NCBI GenBank assembly: GCA_964636785.1
Contig: CAZWVK010000002.1
Span: 1 to 64,000 of the forward strand
Source of the DNA: UBA6776 sp964636785
GTDB taxonomy: Bacteria > Bdellovibrionota > Bdellovibrionia > Bdellovibrionales > UBA1609
DNA: 64,000 bases
Reading direction: 5' to 3'
Each line of letters begins with the position of its first letter. The stretch's first letter is position 1. A program made the position numbers and the translations under genes. Below are positions 16,731 to 25,023 of this stretch, piece after piece. The notes beneath the pieces were generated by a model. The model made no database searches, had not been told where the DNA came from, and saw only the letters and a list, made by a program, of their open reading frames with translations.

Positions 16731-17204
16731 GTGAGTGGATTTAAAATGACACAATCAAAAGAAGGCGACGTCTTAAAACTAAGTTTGGATGGCCATATCG
16801 ATGAGGAATCGGTCTTTGAGAGTTTAGACCTTGGCGGTGTCAGCAAGATCAGTATTGATCTAGGAAAAGTGTCTGCCATTAACTCGGTTGGAATTCGGGA
16901 ATGGGTCAAATGGTCTAAGGGGCTAAGTGCGGTTCCACAGATTCAGATTGAAAATTGCCCGAAGGTGGTAGTGGATCAAGTGAATATGGTGGCTGGATTT
17001 CTTCCACCGAATGCGAAAATGGAAAGTTTTTTTGTGCCATATTACTCAGATGATTCTGGCGAAGAAGTGATGGTGCTGTTCAAGCGCGGCGAACACTTCG
17101 ATGACAATGGCGTTCGTCCACCTGAGGGATTAAAGGATTCTGAAGGAAATGAAATGGAAATCGATGTTATTGAGGCGAAGTACTTTAAGTTTATAAATGG
17201 ATAG
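16731..17204 (+). CDS. STAS-domain protein, likely anti-sigma factor antagonist
   Basis: The protein has 157 residues with a GTG start and GGGAG 6 nt upstream, one base after the previous stop. The first 100 residues look like a STAS domain: VLKLSLDGHIDEES, then KISIDLGKVSAINSVGIREW, where the Ser of NSVGIR (about residue 51) occupies the position phosphorylated in SpoIIAA/RsbV. The C-terminal 55 residues (FVPYYSDDSGEEV onward) are acidic and not part of the classical domain. Expected role: the phosphorylation-controlled switch protein between the upstream kinase and phosphatase. It overlaps the next gene by 8 nt. Confidence 0.75.
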   Translation: MSGFKMTQSKEGDVLKLSLDGHIDEESVFESLDLGGVSKISIDLGKVSAINSVGIREWVKWSKGLSAVPQIQIENCPKVVVDQVNMVAGFLPPNAKMESFFVPYYSDDSGEEVMVLFKRGEHFDDNGVRPPEGLKDSEGNEMEIDVIEAKYFKFING

Positions 17205-19140
17205 ATTTACCGTCTTTGATCAGCTTTTAGATGCCGTTTTTGTTGTCAGTGAGACGACTGAGATTGCTTATGTCAATCGAGTGGCCGCAGATTTATGTGG
17301 AGTTTCACAAAAACGGCTGATTGGAAAGAAAAAGCTTTCTGAGCTCTTTTCTTTCAACTCATTTGAGTTTCCATTTAATGAAAACTCTCTTGGTTTCAAG
17401 GAGCCCGGACCGTATCTAGAAACTATATACACGTCGTTAACTGATAAGGGGAAATCGGGCCGGGTGCAGATGGCAGTTGCGCCGTGGTTCTCAGAAGAGG
17501 AATCTGCTGAGAAGCTTTGGTATTTTGTTATGCATGATGTGAGCCTTGAAGAGGTCTTACATGGCAAATATCGCAGCGAGCTTGAGGCCAAAGAAGGTTA
17601 CATCAAAGATCTAGAGGTCGCACGCGCTGAACTTGAAAAATACTCTAAGAATTTGGAAGAGATCGTTGCTCAGCGGACTCAGGAGTTGAGTTTGGCGAAT
17701 AGAACTCTCCAAGCCGTCATTGATAGTCTCGGACAGGGCTTTTTCACGTTTGATAAAGATGGAAAGTGTGGAAACTTATTCACGAAAGCCTGTAATGATC
17801 TTTTGCAAACGGAGCCTGCTGGAAAGCTCATTGATAAGGTTTTGAAGGTCGATGAGGGTGCGAAGAGTGAATTTAAAATGTGGGTAGACTCTCTGTTTTC
17901 AGAGCCTCTCCCATTTGAGGATTTAAGATCACTCGGGCCAGATTGGTTTAAAGGCGACGTGAATCGATCCGTTTTTCTGGAGTATTTTCCAATTCGTGAA
18001 GAAAGTGGAGCGATCTCAGATGTGGTTGTTGTTGCAACCGATAAAACATTTGAGATTGAAGCACAGAAAAAGTTAGAAGAAGAAAAAAGCTTCGTCGATA
18101 TGATTTTAAAGTTTGTTCGAGGGCAGAGCCCATTCATTCGATTTCTTAAAAGTGTTCCGGATGTGTTTGCTCGTCTGGATGTGCTCATCGATCAGGCTGC
18201 GCAACATGAAGAAGAATGCTTCAGATTGCTTCACACTTTGGAAGGTGAGGCGGGAACTTTTTCCTTGCAGAAACTAAGAATGAGTTCTCGTGTGCCGCAG
18301 CAGATTCTTCAAGTTAAGGAAGATCGTTGGGAGGAGGATTTTAAAAATTCCATTCAATCCCTTAAAGATGCTTATACTGAGTCAGTAAATACTATAGAAA
18401 GCTTCTTTGGAAAAGTGATGTCATCAAATTCGGATCATATCTCATTGAGCTTTGAGGAAATTGATGATCTCGCAAGTCGCATAGATAAAATCGAAAGTGG
18501 AAAAGATGTGGCTAATGAGCTTCGCTCACTTAAATTTCAAGAAAAAATTGGTTCGGCTTTTAATCACTACGATGGATTGGTACGAACAGTTGCTGAGAAG
18601 CTCGGCAAAAGAGTTAGGCCTATTCAATTTATTGGTGGAGACCTCAAAGTTGACTTAAGGCCACTGCGACCACTCGTTTCGTCGTTCGTTCATCTTTTCA
18701 GAAATATTGTTGATCATGGGATTGAAGAGAGTGAAGAGCGTCAAATTGTCGGGAAGTCGGCCGAAGGCAATATTTCTGTATTGTTCGAAATGAAAAATAA
18801 TACTCTAGTCATTAAGGCCTCTGACGATGGTCGTGGAATTAGTCCATCAATGATTCGAAAGAAGCTTACTGCGAAATTCCAAGATGAGGATTTTTCCGGT
18901 ATCTCAGATGAAGATGTGATTCAAGAGATCTTACGCCCGAATTTTTCTTCTCGCGAACAGGTCGGTGAGTTCTCTGGTCGAGGGGTCGGAATGGACGCCG
19001 TAAGAGAAGAAGTTGCCAACTTGGGGGGTACAATGAGAGTCTTATCAAAGGAGGGTGAAGGGACTTCATTTATTATTGAAGTACCACTAACGTCTTCTCC
19101 CAAGAATGAGGTTCATGGAGAACTGAAGAGGTCGGCATAG
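17197..19140 (+). CDS. PAS-PAS-Hpt-HATPase CheA-like histidine kinase
   Basis: The protein has 647 residues and no transmembrane helices. An N-terminal PAS domain (1-110) is followed by a coiled coil (125-170), a second PAS-like domain (170-290) and an Hpt-like helix bundle whose FRLLHTLEGEAGTFSL (His near 344) matches the phosphorylated HTxKG motif with Glu for Lys. The ATPase domain is of CheA type: HLFRNIVDHGIEES, SDDGRGISP and GRGVGMDAVREEV (440-640). The CheW-like P5 domain of chemotaxis CheA is absent, since the protein ends just after the ATPase domain. The next gene, a CheY-like receiver, starts with no spacing and is the obvious partner. Confidence 0.85.
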   Translation: MDRFTVFDQLLDAVFVVSETTEIAYVNRVAADLCGVSQKRLIGKKKLSELFSFNSFEFPFNENSLGFKEPGPYLETIYTSLTDKGKSGRVQMAVAPWFSEEESAEKLWYFVMHDVSLEEVLHGKYRSELEAKEGYIKDLEVARAELEKYSKNLEEIVAQRTQELSLANRTLQAVIDSLGQGFFTFDKDGKCGNLFTKACNDLLQTEPAGKLIDKVLKVDEGAKSEFKMWVDSLFSEPLPFEDLRSLGPDWFKGDVNRSVFLEYFPIREESGAISDVVVVATDKTFEIEAQKKLEEEKSFVDMILKFVRGQSPFIRFLKSVPDVFARLDVLIDQAAQHEEECFRLLHTLEGEAGTFSLQKLRMSSRVPQQILQVKEDRWEEDFKNSIQSLKDAYTESVNTIESFFGKVMSSNSDHISLSFEEIDDLASRIDKIESGKDVANELRSLKFQEKIGSAFNHYDGLVRTVAEKLGKRVRPIQFIGGDLKVDLRPLRPLVSSFVHLFRNIVDHGIEESEERQIVGKSAEGNISVLFEMKNNTLVIKASDDGRGISPSMIRKKLTAKFQDEDFSGISDEDVIQEILRPNFSSREQVGEFSGRGVGMDAVREEVANLGGTMRVLSKEGEGTSFIIEVPLTSSPKNEVHGELKRSA

Positions 19141-19545
19141 ATGTTTACGAAAGAAACTCATATTCTCGTGGTTGACGATTCATTAAATATCCGCAGAATG
19201 GTTGTGGACACGCTGCAAAGGCTCGGCTTTACGAAAATCACATCTGCCGAGGATGTTCCAGAAGCAGAAAGTAAATTGGATTATTTTAACAAAACTGATA
19301 ATAAAATAGGACTTATTCTATCTGATTTAAACATGCCGGGTCCATCTGGATTGGATTTTCTAAAGGCTGTACGCGAAAGACCAGAAACCAAAGATCTACC
19401 TTTTCTTTTGGTAACAACTGAAAGTGAAAAGGGCGCAGTGATTCAGGCTGCTGCCAGTGGTGTAAGCAGTTATGTGGTTAAACCGTTCACTCTTGAGACA
19501 TTAGGAAAAAGAATTAAAGACGCCTGGAGCAAGCACAATTCGTGA
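19141..19545 (+). CDS. CheY-like single-domain response regulator
   Basis: The protein has 134 residues, a lone receiver domain. The acidic pair is in LVVDDS, the phosphoacceptor Asp in LILSDLNMPG (about residue 60), the conserved Thr in LLVTTES and the Lys in VVKPF (about 112). The ATG abuts the stop of the CheA-like kinase. It has no output domain, so it probably acts by binding a partner or as a phosphate carrier, possibly feeding the receiver protein downstream. Confidence 0.9.
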   Translation: MFTKETHILVVDDSLNIRRMVVDTLQRLGFTKITSAEDVPEAESKLDYFNKTDNKIGLILSDLNMPGPSGLDFLKAVRERPETKDLPFLLVTTESEKGAVIQAAASGVSSYVVKPFTLETLGKRIKDAWSKHNS

Positions 19546-19604
19546 AAGCAAATTGCACTAAAGTCTAGTTTTCGTTTTTGTTCGATCTTCCGATAAGTTA
19601 CCTG

Positions 19605-21551
19605 ATGAAGCGAAATGAAATAACCCTTCTCATTGTTGAAGATGATAAAAGTTTTGGGAGAGTTTTAAAAGAGGCTCTGTCAAAAACAGGTATGAAAGTG
19701 ATCCATTCCGGATCTCCTTCCGAAGCGCTTAATCAATGTAAAATGCAAACTGTTCACCTTGCAGCCATTGACTGCATGTTACCTAAGATGAATGGCATTG
19801 ATTTATCCATCGAGATGAGAAAAACCCAGTTTGATCAAAACCCGATTATTTTGATAAGTGGAATCTTCAAAGAAAAGGCTTTTGAGAATGAAAGTTTAAC
19901 TAAAACTGGTGCGGTTTCGTTTCTGAGAAAACCTTTTGATCTCAAAGAGCTCGAGTTACTCGTTTCTAAATCATTAGAGGGTCTTTTAGAATCAGATTCA
20001 TGGAGTCTAAAGTCACTTCTCGCTCGAAGATTGCGCTCGGTTCGTGATCGAATGAAGGTCATTGAGAGTTTAGAGTCCATCTCAGGATTAGATATTCCGA
20101 TGCTCGTTTCTATTCTAAGTGATGCAAAGGTCAACGGTCACTTAAACCTAGTTACGCCCGAGGCGGAAATTTTTGGTGTTACTTTTGTAAAAGGAAGAAT
20201 TGTTTCTTTCGATAGTGAGCACGCAGAGGAAATAATTCTCACAGAATTAAAATCAAATAACTTCTTATCTGAAGAAGACTGGAACGAGTTTCAGACTCTC
20301 GGAGAGAAAAGAAGTATTGTTAATAAGCTCATCAATAAAGGATATGTCAGTCCGCATGCTATCGAGTCTGCAAAGGCTCTTCAGATCAAGCGGGAGCTCA
20401 CAGAGATTATCAAGTTTTCAACTCTTCAGGTGACGTTTGTTCCAGATGATTCCATCGATGTCTCTGGCGGTCTTGATTTTACCGATGCTTATTTAGCTAT
20501 CCAGGATCAGTTCTTCGAAGCCACCGATTTGCCATTTTTTCACGCCCTTTATCAGGATTATATGGAGTCTCCCATTCGTCTTACAGAAGCGAAAGACGAA
20601 GTGGACTTTATCTGGAACGCTGAGGTTGTGGCATCCATTCCAGGTTTGAAGGAAAAAATTGAAGACAGTCAGTCATTGAGTGATATTCTGACTTCAATAG
20701 ATACAGATGAAATAAAATTGTTTTTTGCGATTCATTCACTTTTTTTAAACCGATTGATTTTGTTTGATGATCTTCAAAAGACAAGGAATGCCGAAGCTTC
20801 TCTCGAACGAGTTAAAAAGCTTAAACGTGATCTTTCGAATTTAAATCCGATGGAAATTTTTGTTTATTTTGGATCTTCCCCAAAAGTGAATCCGTCTGAA
20901 GTCCAGAAGATTTACGCGAAGTTCAAAGAGACAAATGATCCTTCACTTTTGAAAGATGATCAAAAAGAGGCCAAAGAGAATGCTCTTGAGGTATTTCAGA
21001 TTGTCACCAAAGCTTTTGAGACTTTAACAGATGAAGCGAAGAGGGCACAGTTCTTTGAAGAGCAAAAAGCCAAATCTGAAAATATGCAAGTCGAAGCTGG
21101 CGTTCTTTCTGAGCAAGGGCTTAATTTTCTGCGTCGTGGGCAAAGTCAGTCGGCCCTTGAGGCTCTTTCCAAAGCATATGATCTTTCTCCCACTCCACGA
21201 CTTTACTGTTTAAAGGTGTGGGCAGAATTAAAAGCAAAGGCTGGAGCCGAGTCTCAAAGTCGACTTATAGAGATCCTTCACAAGCTTGAAACCTTGGCAG
21301 CAGAAGATCGAAGAGATCCATTTTATTGGATGGCGCTAGGGCTTGCGAAGCGAGCATCAGGTGATCCACTTGCGGCTACATTTTTCGAACGAGCCTTGAA
21401 TTTGGATTCCGCTTTTGTGGAAGCAAGACGGGAATTGAATGCCATTCAGGTTCAGACAGCTCAGTCTAAATCTTCCTCTAAAACCATGGAGTTTTTAAAA
21501 GGGGATATCACAGAGCTAGTCAGCCAGATCTTTCGAAAGAAGTCGGGATAG
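19605..21551 (+). CDS. Receiver / DUF4388-like / J-like / TPR protein
   Basis: The protein has 648 residues and an unusual domain order. The N-terminal receiver (1-115) has LLIVEDDKSF, DCMLPKMNG (Asp near 55) and RKPFDL. Residues 165-290 look like a DUF4388/PATAN-type domain (ISGLDIPMLVSILSDAK, GHLNLVT, VTFVKGRIVSFDS). Residues 420-490 resemble a degenerate DnaJ-like region (MEIFVYFGSSPKVNPSEV..., IVTKAFETLTDEAKRAQF) without the HPD tripeptide. The C-terminal part is TPR-like (LNFLRRGQSQSALEALSKAY and YWMALGLAKRASGDPLAA). DUF4388 domains occur in gliding and predatory bacteria, often with receivers. A TTG at 19578 is in frame; I use ATG 19605. The gene ends 36 bp into the opposing trmJ-like gene. 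Confidence 0.75.
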   Translation: MKRNEITLLIVEDDKSFGRVLKEALSKTGMKVIHSGSPSEALNQCKMQTVHLAAIDCMLPKMNGIDLSIEMRKTQFDQNPIILISGIFKEKAFENESLTKTGAVSFLRKPFDLKELELLVSKSLEGLLESDSWSLKSLLARRLRSVRDRMKVIESLESISGLDIPMLVSILSDAKVNGHLNLVTPEAEIFGVTFVKGRIVSFDSEHAEEIILTELKSNNFLSEEDWNEFQTLGEKRSIVNKLINKGYVSPHAIESAKALQIKRELTEIIKFSTLQVTFVPDDSIDVSGGLDFTDAYLAIQDQFFEATDLPFFHALYQDYMESPIRLTEAKDEVDFIWNAEVVASIPGLKEKIEDSQSLSDILTSIDTDEIKLFFAIHSLFLNRLILFDDLQKTRNAEASLERVKKLKRDLSNLNPMEIFVYFGSSPKVNPSEVQKIYAKFKETNDPSLLKDDQKEAKENALEVFQIVTKAFETLTDEAKRAQFFEEQKAKSENMQVEAGVLSEQGLNFLRRGQSQSALEALSKAYDLSPTPRLYCLKVWAELKAKAGAESQSRLIEILHKLETLAAEDRRDPFYWMALGLAKRASGDPLAATFFERALNLDSAFVEARRELNAIQVQTAQSKSSSKTMEFLKGDITELVSQIFRKKSG

Positions 21552-22289
21552 TTCTCTCAATTTACGCAAATTCTGCTCTAAGATGGCTTCAATAACCTGA
21601 ATTTCGTGTTCAGTTGGGCGCTGTACTAAAAACAATCTTTTCAAAGTGATATAGGCGCTCGATTTTCGCGCTGAAATATCAAATCCCATTTCAATGAGCC
21701 AATCTTTGATGAGCTGATCCGGGAAATAAAGCGGCATAACCGCCTTCGGATCTTCTCCCGTGATCTGTTTGACCGGTTGAGTGGGAGGGAAGCTTCGCCT
21801 CGTCATGAACAATGCCAAAAGGACAGCTTGAGCGAGATTAAGACTTCCAAACTCTCCATAAATCGGCAAGTGACAGCAGTAATTCATAAACGAAACATCC
21901 TCAAGACTCAGACCATCAGCTTCAGGACCGAAGAAGAGATAGATGATTTGTCCTTCCTTGGCTTTTTCTTGGGCGAACTTGGTTTTTACTTCATTTAAAC
22001 TTTCTTCTAATGAGTAGACTTTTCGCTTCTTTCCACCTCGTCTTGTAAGGGCGATGCGAATTCCATTGCCTTCCGACTTAAAAAACTCATCCCAGGATTT
22101 ATAGATGATTGCAGCTTCCAGTGCCGCCTGGGCTCCGGCCGCATTTTGCTTAGCCTTAGAGTTGATCACGGTCTGGGGGTCAATGAGGATCAGGCGGCTT
22201 CCGCCCATATTTGCCATAGCTCGCGCAGCGGATCCAATATTTGAGGAATATTCCGTGCGAACCAATACAACGCGGATGTCAGCGATCAT
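21516..22289 (-). CDS. TrmH-family RNA methyltransferase, TrmJ-like
   Basis: The protein has 257 residues. The SPOUT knot is clear: VVLVRTEYSSNIGSAARAM at the N-terminus, FFGPEADGLSLEDV and HLPIYGEFGSLNLAQAVLLAL, which form the SAM-binding knot. This matches TrmJ/TrmL-type ribose 2'-O methyltransferases; TrmJ modifies position 32 of tRNA. A C-terminal helical extension (about 180-257) is also TrmJ-like. The start ATG overlaps the stop of the aromatic amino acid hydroxylase gene by 4 nt, so the three genes rfaD, hydroxylase and this one form one operon. Confidence 0.85.
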   Translation of the reverse strand: MIADIRVVLVRTEYSSNIGSAARAMANMGGSRLILIDPQTVINSKAKQNAAGAQAALEAAIIYKSWDEFFKSEGNGIRIALTRRGGKKRKVYSLEESLNEVKTKFAQEKAKEGQIIYLFFGPEADGLSLEDVSFMNYCCHLPIYGEFGSLNLAQAVLLALFMTRRSFPPTQPVKQITGEDPKAVMPLYFPDQLIKDWLIEMGFDISARKSSAYITLKRLFLVQRPTEHEIQVIEAILEQNLRKLRELSRLLSKDLAD

Positions 22290-24010
22290 TGGCTTTTAGC
22301 GAGGCGAATACCGTCCTCGATATTCGATTCAAAGGGTTTGAATTCATTCTTGAGCTCACGAGTGATCTTATCTTCAAGTTCTTTGTCATGGATCTGAATC
22401 GCAAGCTCTAAGATTTCTAAGCCCATAAGCCATGTTTTTTCAGGTAAACCATGAAACTCCAGCCAAAGGGAAGCGATCTGTTGGGAAGATGGCTTGGGAT
22501 CTTTGGCCAACTCGTGCACTCGATTATAAAAGGAATGCTTTTTTACTTGCGCTGGAGAGAAAGACTTGGTGGGAACTCTTTCCGCAACGAAATCTTCGAT
22601 CTCACCGTAACTTTCACGATCTGCGGGTCCGCCAAAAACAGAAACAACCTTCTCACCGCAGGCCAGATCAAAAGTCCCCCAGCTTGGATCGAAAAGGACT
22701 GTATTGCCTTGAGTGACGCTGCAATTTGAGAATGTCATCAATATAAAGCGGTCGTCCTTTTTCAACGACTTAACGAATGTGCCTTTGAGAAGAATCCCAT
22801 TGGTAAATTCCAATTCAACGGATTTAGAAGGCTGAAGCGAAAGTGTTTCTGCTTCTGAGTCACTCAATAAGTGAAGGGGCTTTCCAAATGGACGCACTCG
22901 TCCCAGAGGCGATGAATATCCATGGCTGTGGTAATCTTTGTTATGTCCATCCAACTCGGTATCTTTGTAAGACAACTGAGTCGGCCCTGAAAATTTTAAA
23001 AATGAAATAGAATCCTCGGATTCCAAATCGAATCTCTCAAGAACTCCGGAGATCTGAAGACCCGAGTCAAGCTCCACTGAATTTACGGAATTTGCCTTTT
23101 TCGCCTGCTTTAATCCGTAAACCCCACCAATTCGAAACGATAAACGATTGGCAAGATCATCAAGCACCTTATGGAGGTGTTGAAAATCAGGAGTTACAAA
23201 CAATTGTGGTTGCGGTTCGGTGATATCATAGGAAACATCCACACAAGAAACATCCAAGGGGATCTTCTTGACGTGATCTTTTAGACAATCTCGACTCTCA
23301 CCCAAAGACGAAAGCAGACCCGCACCATAAATTTTTGGATCAGATAGTGTTCCAATCAAACCATATTCAGCCGTCCACCAGTTCATTCGCGATAAAAGCG
23401 AGGCCTCTGAAACATGAGTCATGGCATCATTGATCTCAATCAGCTTCTTTTCTGCAGCTTCGATTTCCGCCGCAGTGGAATTTGGATTCTCTTTCTGGTC
23501 ACTGAGCTTACGAATGGCTTCATACTGATCGAGATCTTCGCTTGAAATGATCGATTTCTTTGCCACTTGCGCGTAGCTTTTTAAATACTCGGCATATTCC
23601 GGATCAATCAGAATAGGGGCGTGCCCAGCCGCCTCGTGAACAATATCCGGAGCTGGCGTGTAAAGAAAATGATCAAGTGACCTCATGTCACAAGCAATGG
23701 GTAAAACACCGAGGGATTGAAACTCCATAAATGCGGCCGGTGGAATAAATCCGCTCACTGGAACCGCTCCCCATTCAAACTTTTGTAAGAGTTCATCCAT
23801 TTCAGAAATCTTTGGAATTCGATCTACAGAAATTCCGGTTTTCTTTAATCCTTCAACATAGCGAGGATGGGCCGCTCGACCTAGGAAATCCCTGAGCTGT
23901 CTTAGAAGGTATCTCCACGTTGCATGCTCTTCAGGGGTGTAGCGCTCGTAATTCTGAGCGACAACATATTTCTTAAGATGCGAGGGAAGAGTTGTTGCCG
24001 TAGAGCTCAT
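22286..24010 (-). CDS. Biopterin-dependent aromatic amino acid hydroxylase, long form
   Basis: The enzyme hydroxylates phenylalanine (or tyrosine/tryptophan) with tetrahydropterin and iron. The catalytic domain is in the first 310 residues: DIVHEAAGHAPILIDPEYA carries the two iron-binding His (about 125 and 130) and WWTAEYGLIG the Glu (about 215). The protein is 574 residues, twice the size of Proteobacterial PhhA (about 270-300). The C-terminal half has no motif I know; long forms like this occur in Bacteroidetes (family knowledge). The start is ATG 24010, overlapping the rfaD stop in an ATGA; an earlier in-frame ATG lies inside rfaD. With homogentisate dioxygenase at 11856 it suggests phenylalanine use through tyrosine. 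Confidence 0.88.
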   Translation of the reverse strand: MSSTATTLPSHLKKYVVAQNYERYTPEEHATWRYLLRQLRDFLGRAAHPRYVEGLKKTGISVDRIPKISEMDELLQKFEWGAVPVSGFIPPAAFMEFQSLGVLPIACDMRSLDHFLYTPAPDIVHEAAGHAPILIDPEYAEYLKSYAQVAKKSIISSEDLDQYEAIRKLSDQKENPNSTAAEIEAAEKKLIEINDAMTHVSEASLLSRMNWWTAEYGLIGTLSDPKIYGAGLLSSLGESRDCLKDHVKKIPLDVSCVDVSYDITEPQPQLFVTPDFQHLHKVLDDLANRLSFRIGGVYGLKQAKKANSVNSVELDSGLQISGVLERFDLESEDSISFLKFSGPTQLSYKDTELDGHNKDYHSHGYSSPLGRVRPFGKPLHLLSDSEAETLSLQPSKSVELEFTNGILLKGTFVKSLKKDDRFILMTFSNCSVTQGNTVLFDPSWGTFDLACGEKVVSVFGGPADRESYGEIEDFVAERVPTKSFSPAQVKKHSFYNRVHELAKDPKPSSQQIASLWLEFHGLPEKTWLMGLEILELAIQIHDKELEDKITRELKNEFKPFESNIEDGIRLAKSQ

Positions 24011-24981
24011 AATATCTTTAAACCTGGAATCAAATAGTTGATAAAATAATCCTGAACACCTCGGCTCACATCCCATTCGGGCTGCGACAGGCCTTCAGAA
24101 AATAATTTATCCATCTTAGCTTCAGTAAAATACTGATACTGATTGCGGATATTTTCCGGAATATCAATCCAATCAATTTCCATTGGCTTATTCATTGCTT
24201 TAAAGGCCGGAGCTGCAAGATCAAGCCAGGTGTGAGCTTTTCCAAACCCCATATTGTAAATGCCACTTTGAACTTCCGGTTTTTCCATCAGCTCAGAGAT
24301 CCATCTTGTAATATCCTTCACATATACAAAATCTCGCAACTGCTTGCCATCCTCATAGTCCGGGCGATGAGAGCGAAACAATTTAAGTGATCCAGTCTCT
24401 TTGATCTGATGAAACGCTTTGAACGCAAGGCTTGCCATCGATTGTTTAAAGTATTCATTTGGACCGTACACGTTAAAGAATCTCAGTCCATACCAAACCG
24501 GTGGTGTTTTCGTTTGTTGCTCCGCCCAGATATCGAAATTTAATTTTGACCATCCATAAGGATTTAACGGAGTAAATCCCTCACTTGGGATCTGATCGCT
24601 GAATCCACGCTCACCCGATCCATAAACAGCGCCGCTGCTTGCATATATAAATGGAATCTCTTTTTCCGTACAAAACTGGAAAAGTTTTTTCGTGTATTCC
24701 GTGTTATTCTCTTTTAAAAACTCCACGTCCATTTCAGTCGTATCCGAGCAGGCGCCCATATGAATGACCCCAACCACAGATTTCGCGATGGAAGAGTCTT
24801 CCAACGCTTCAAAGAGCTCATTCGTGTGTAGAAACCTGGAATAAGTCTTACCCTTCACAAGATCGAATCGATCATTGGGAAGAATGGAATCGGTGAGAAG
24901 AAGATCCAAAATCCCTTTTCGATTGAGTTCAGAAAGAAGTGCACTTCCAATAAAACCGTTGGCGCCAGTTAGAATCCACAT
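24007..24981 (-). CDS. rfaD: ADP-L-glycero-D-manno-heptose-6-epimerase
   Basis: RfaD (HldD) makes the heptose precursor of the lipopolysaccharide inner core. The protein has 324 residues and the extended SDR fold: TGANGFIGSALL (NAD(P)-binding), VIHMGACSDTTE, YASSGAVYG and YGWSKLNFD (Tyr-x3-Lys). VWYGLRFFNVYGPNE and LRDFVYVKDI follow. HMGACSDTTE is specific for the heptose epimerase within the SDRs. It is first in the operon with the hydroxylase and TrmJ-like genes. Its presence indicates a Gram-negative with heptose-containing LPS. Confidence 0.93.
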   Translation of the reverse strand: MWILTGANGFIGSALLSELNRKGILDLLLTDSILPNDRFDLVKGKTYSRFLHTNELFEALEDSSIAKSVVGVIHMGACSDTTEMDVEFLKENNTEYTKKLFQFCTEKEIPFIYASSGAVYGSGERGFSDQIPSEGFTPLNPYGWSKLNFDIWAEQQTKTPPVWYGLRFFNVYGPNEYFKQSMASLAFKAFHQIKETGSLKLFRSHRPDYEDGKQLRDFVYVKDITRWISELMEKPEVQSGIYNMGFGKAHTWLDLAAPAFKAMNKPMEIDWIDIPENIRNQYQYFTEAKMDKLFSEGLSQPEWDVSRGVQDYFINYLIPGLKIL

Positions 24982-25023
24982 GACTTGGTTGTAATGAATT
25001 AAGCAGAGGTCGCCAAGCCTTTT

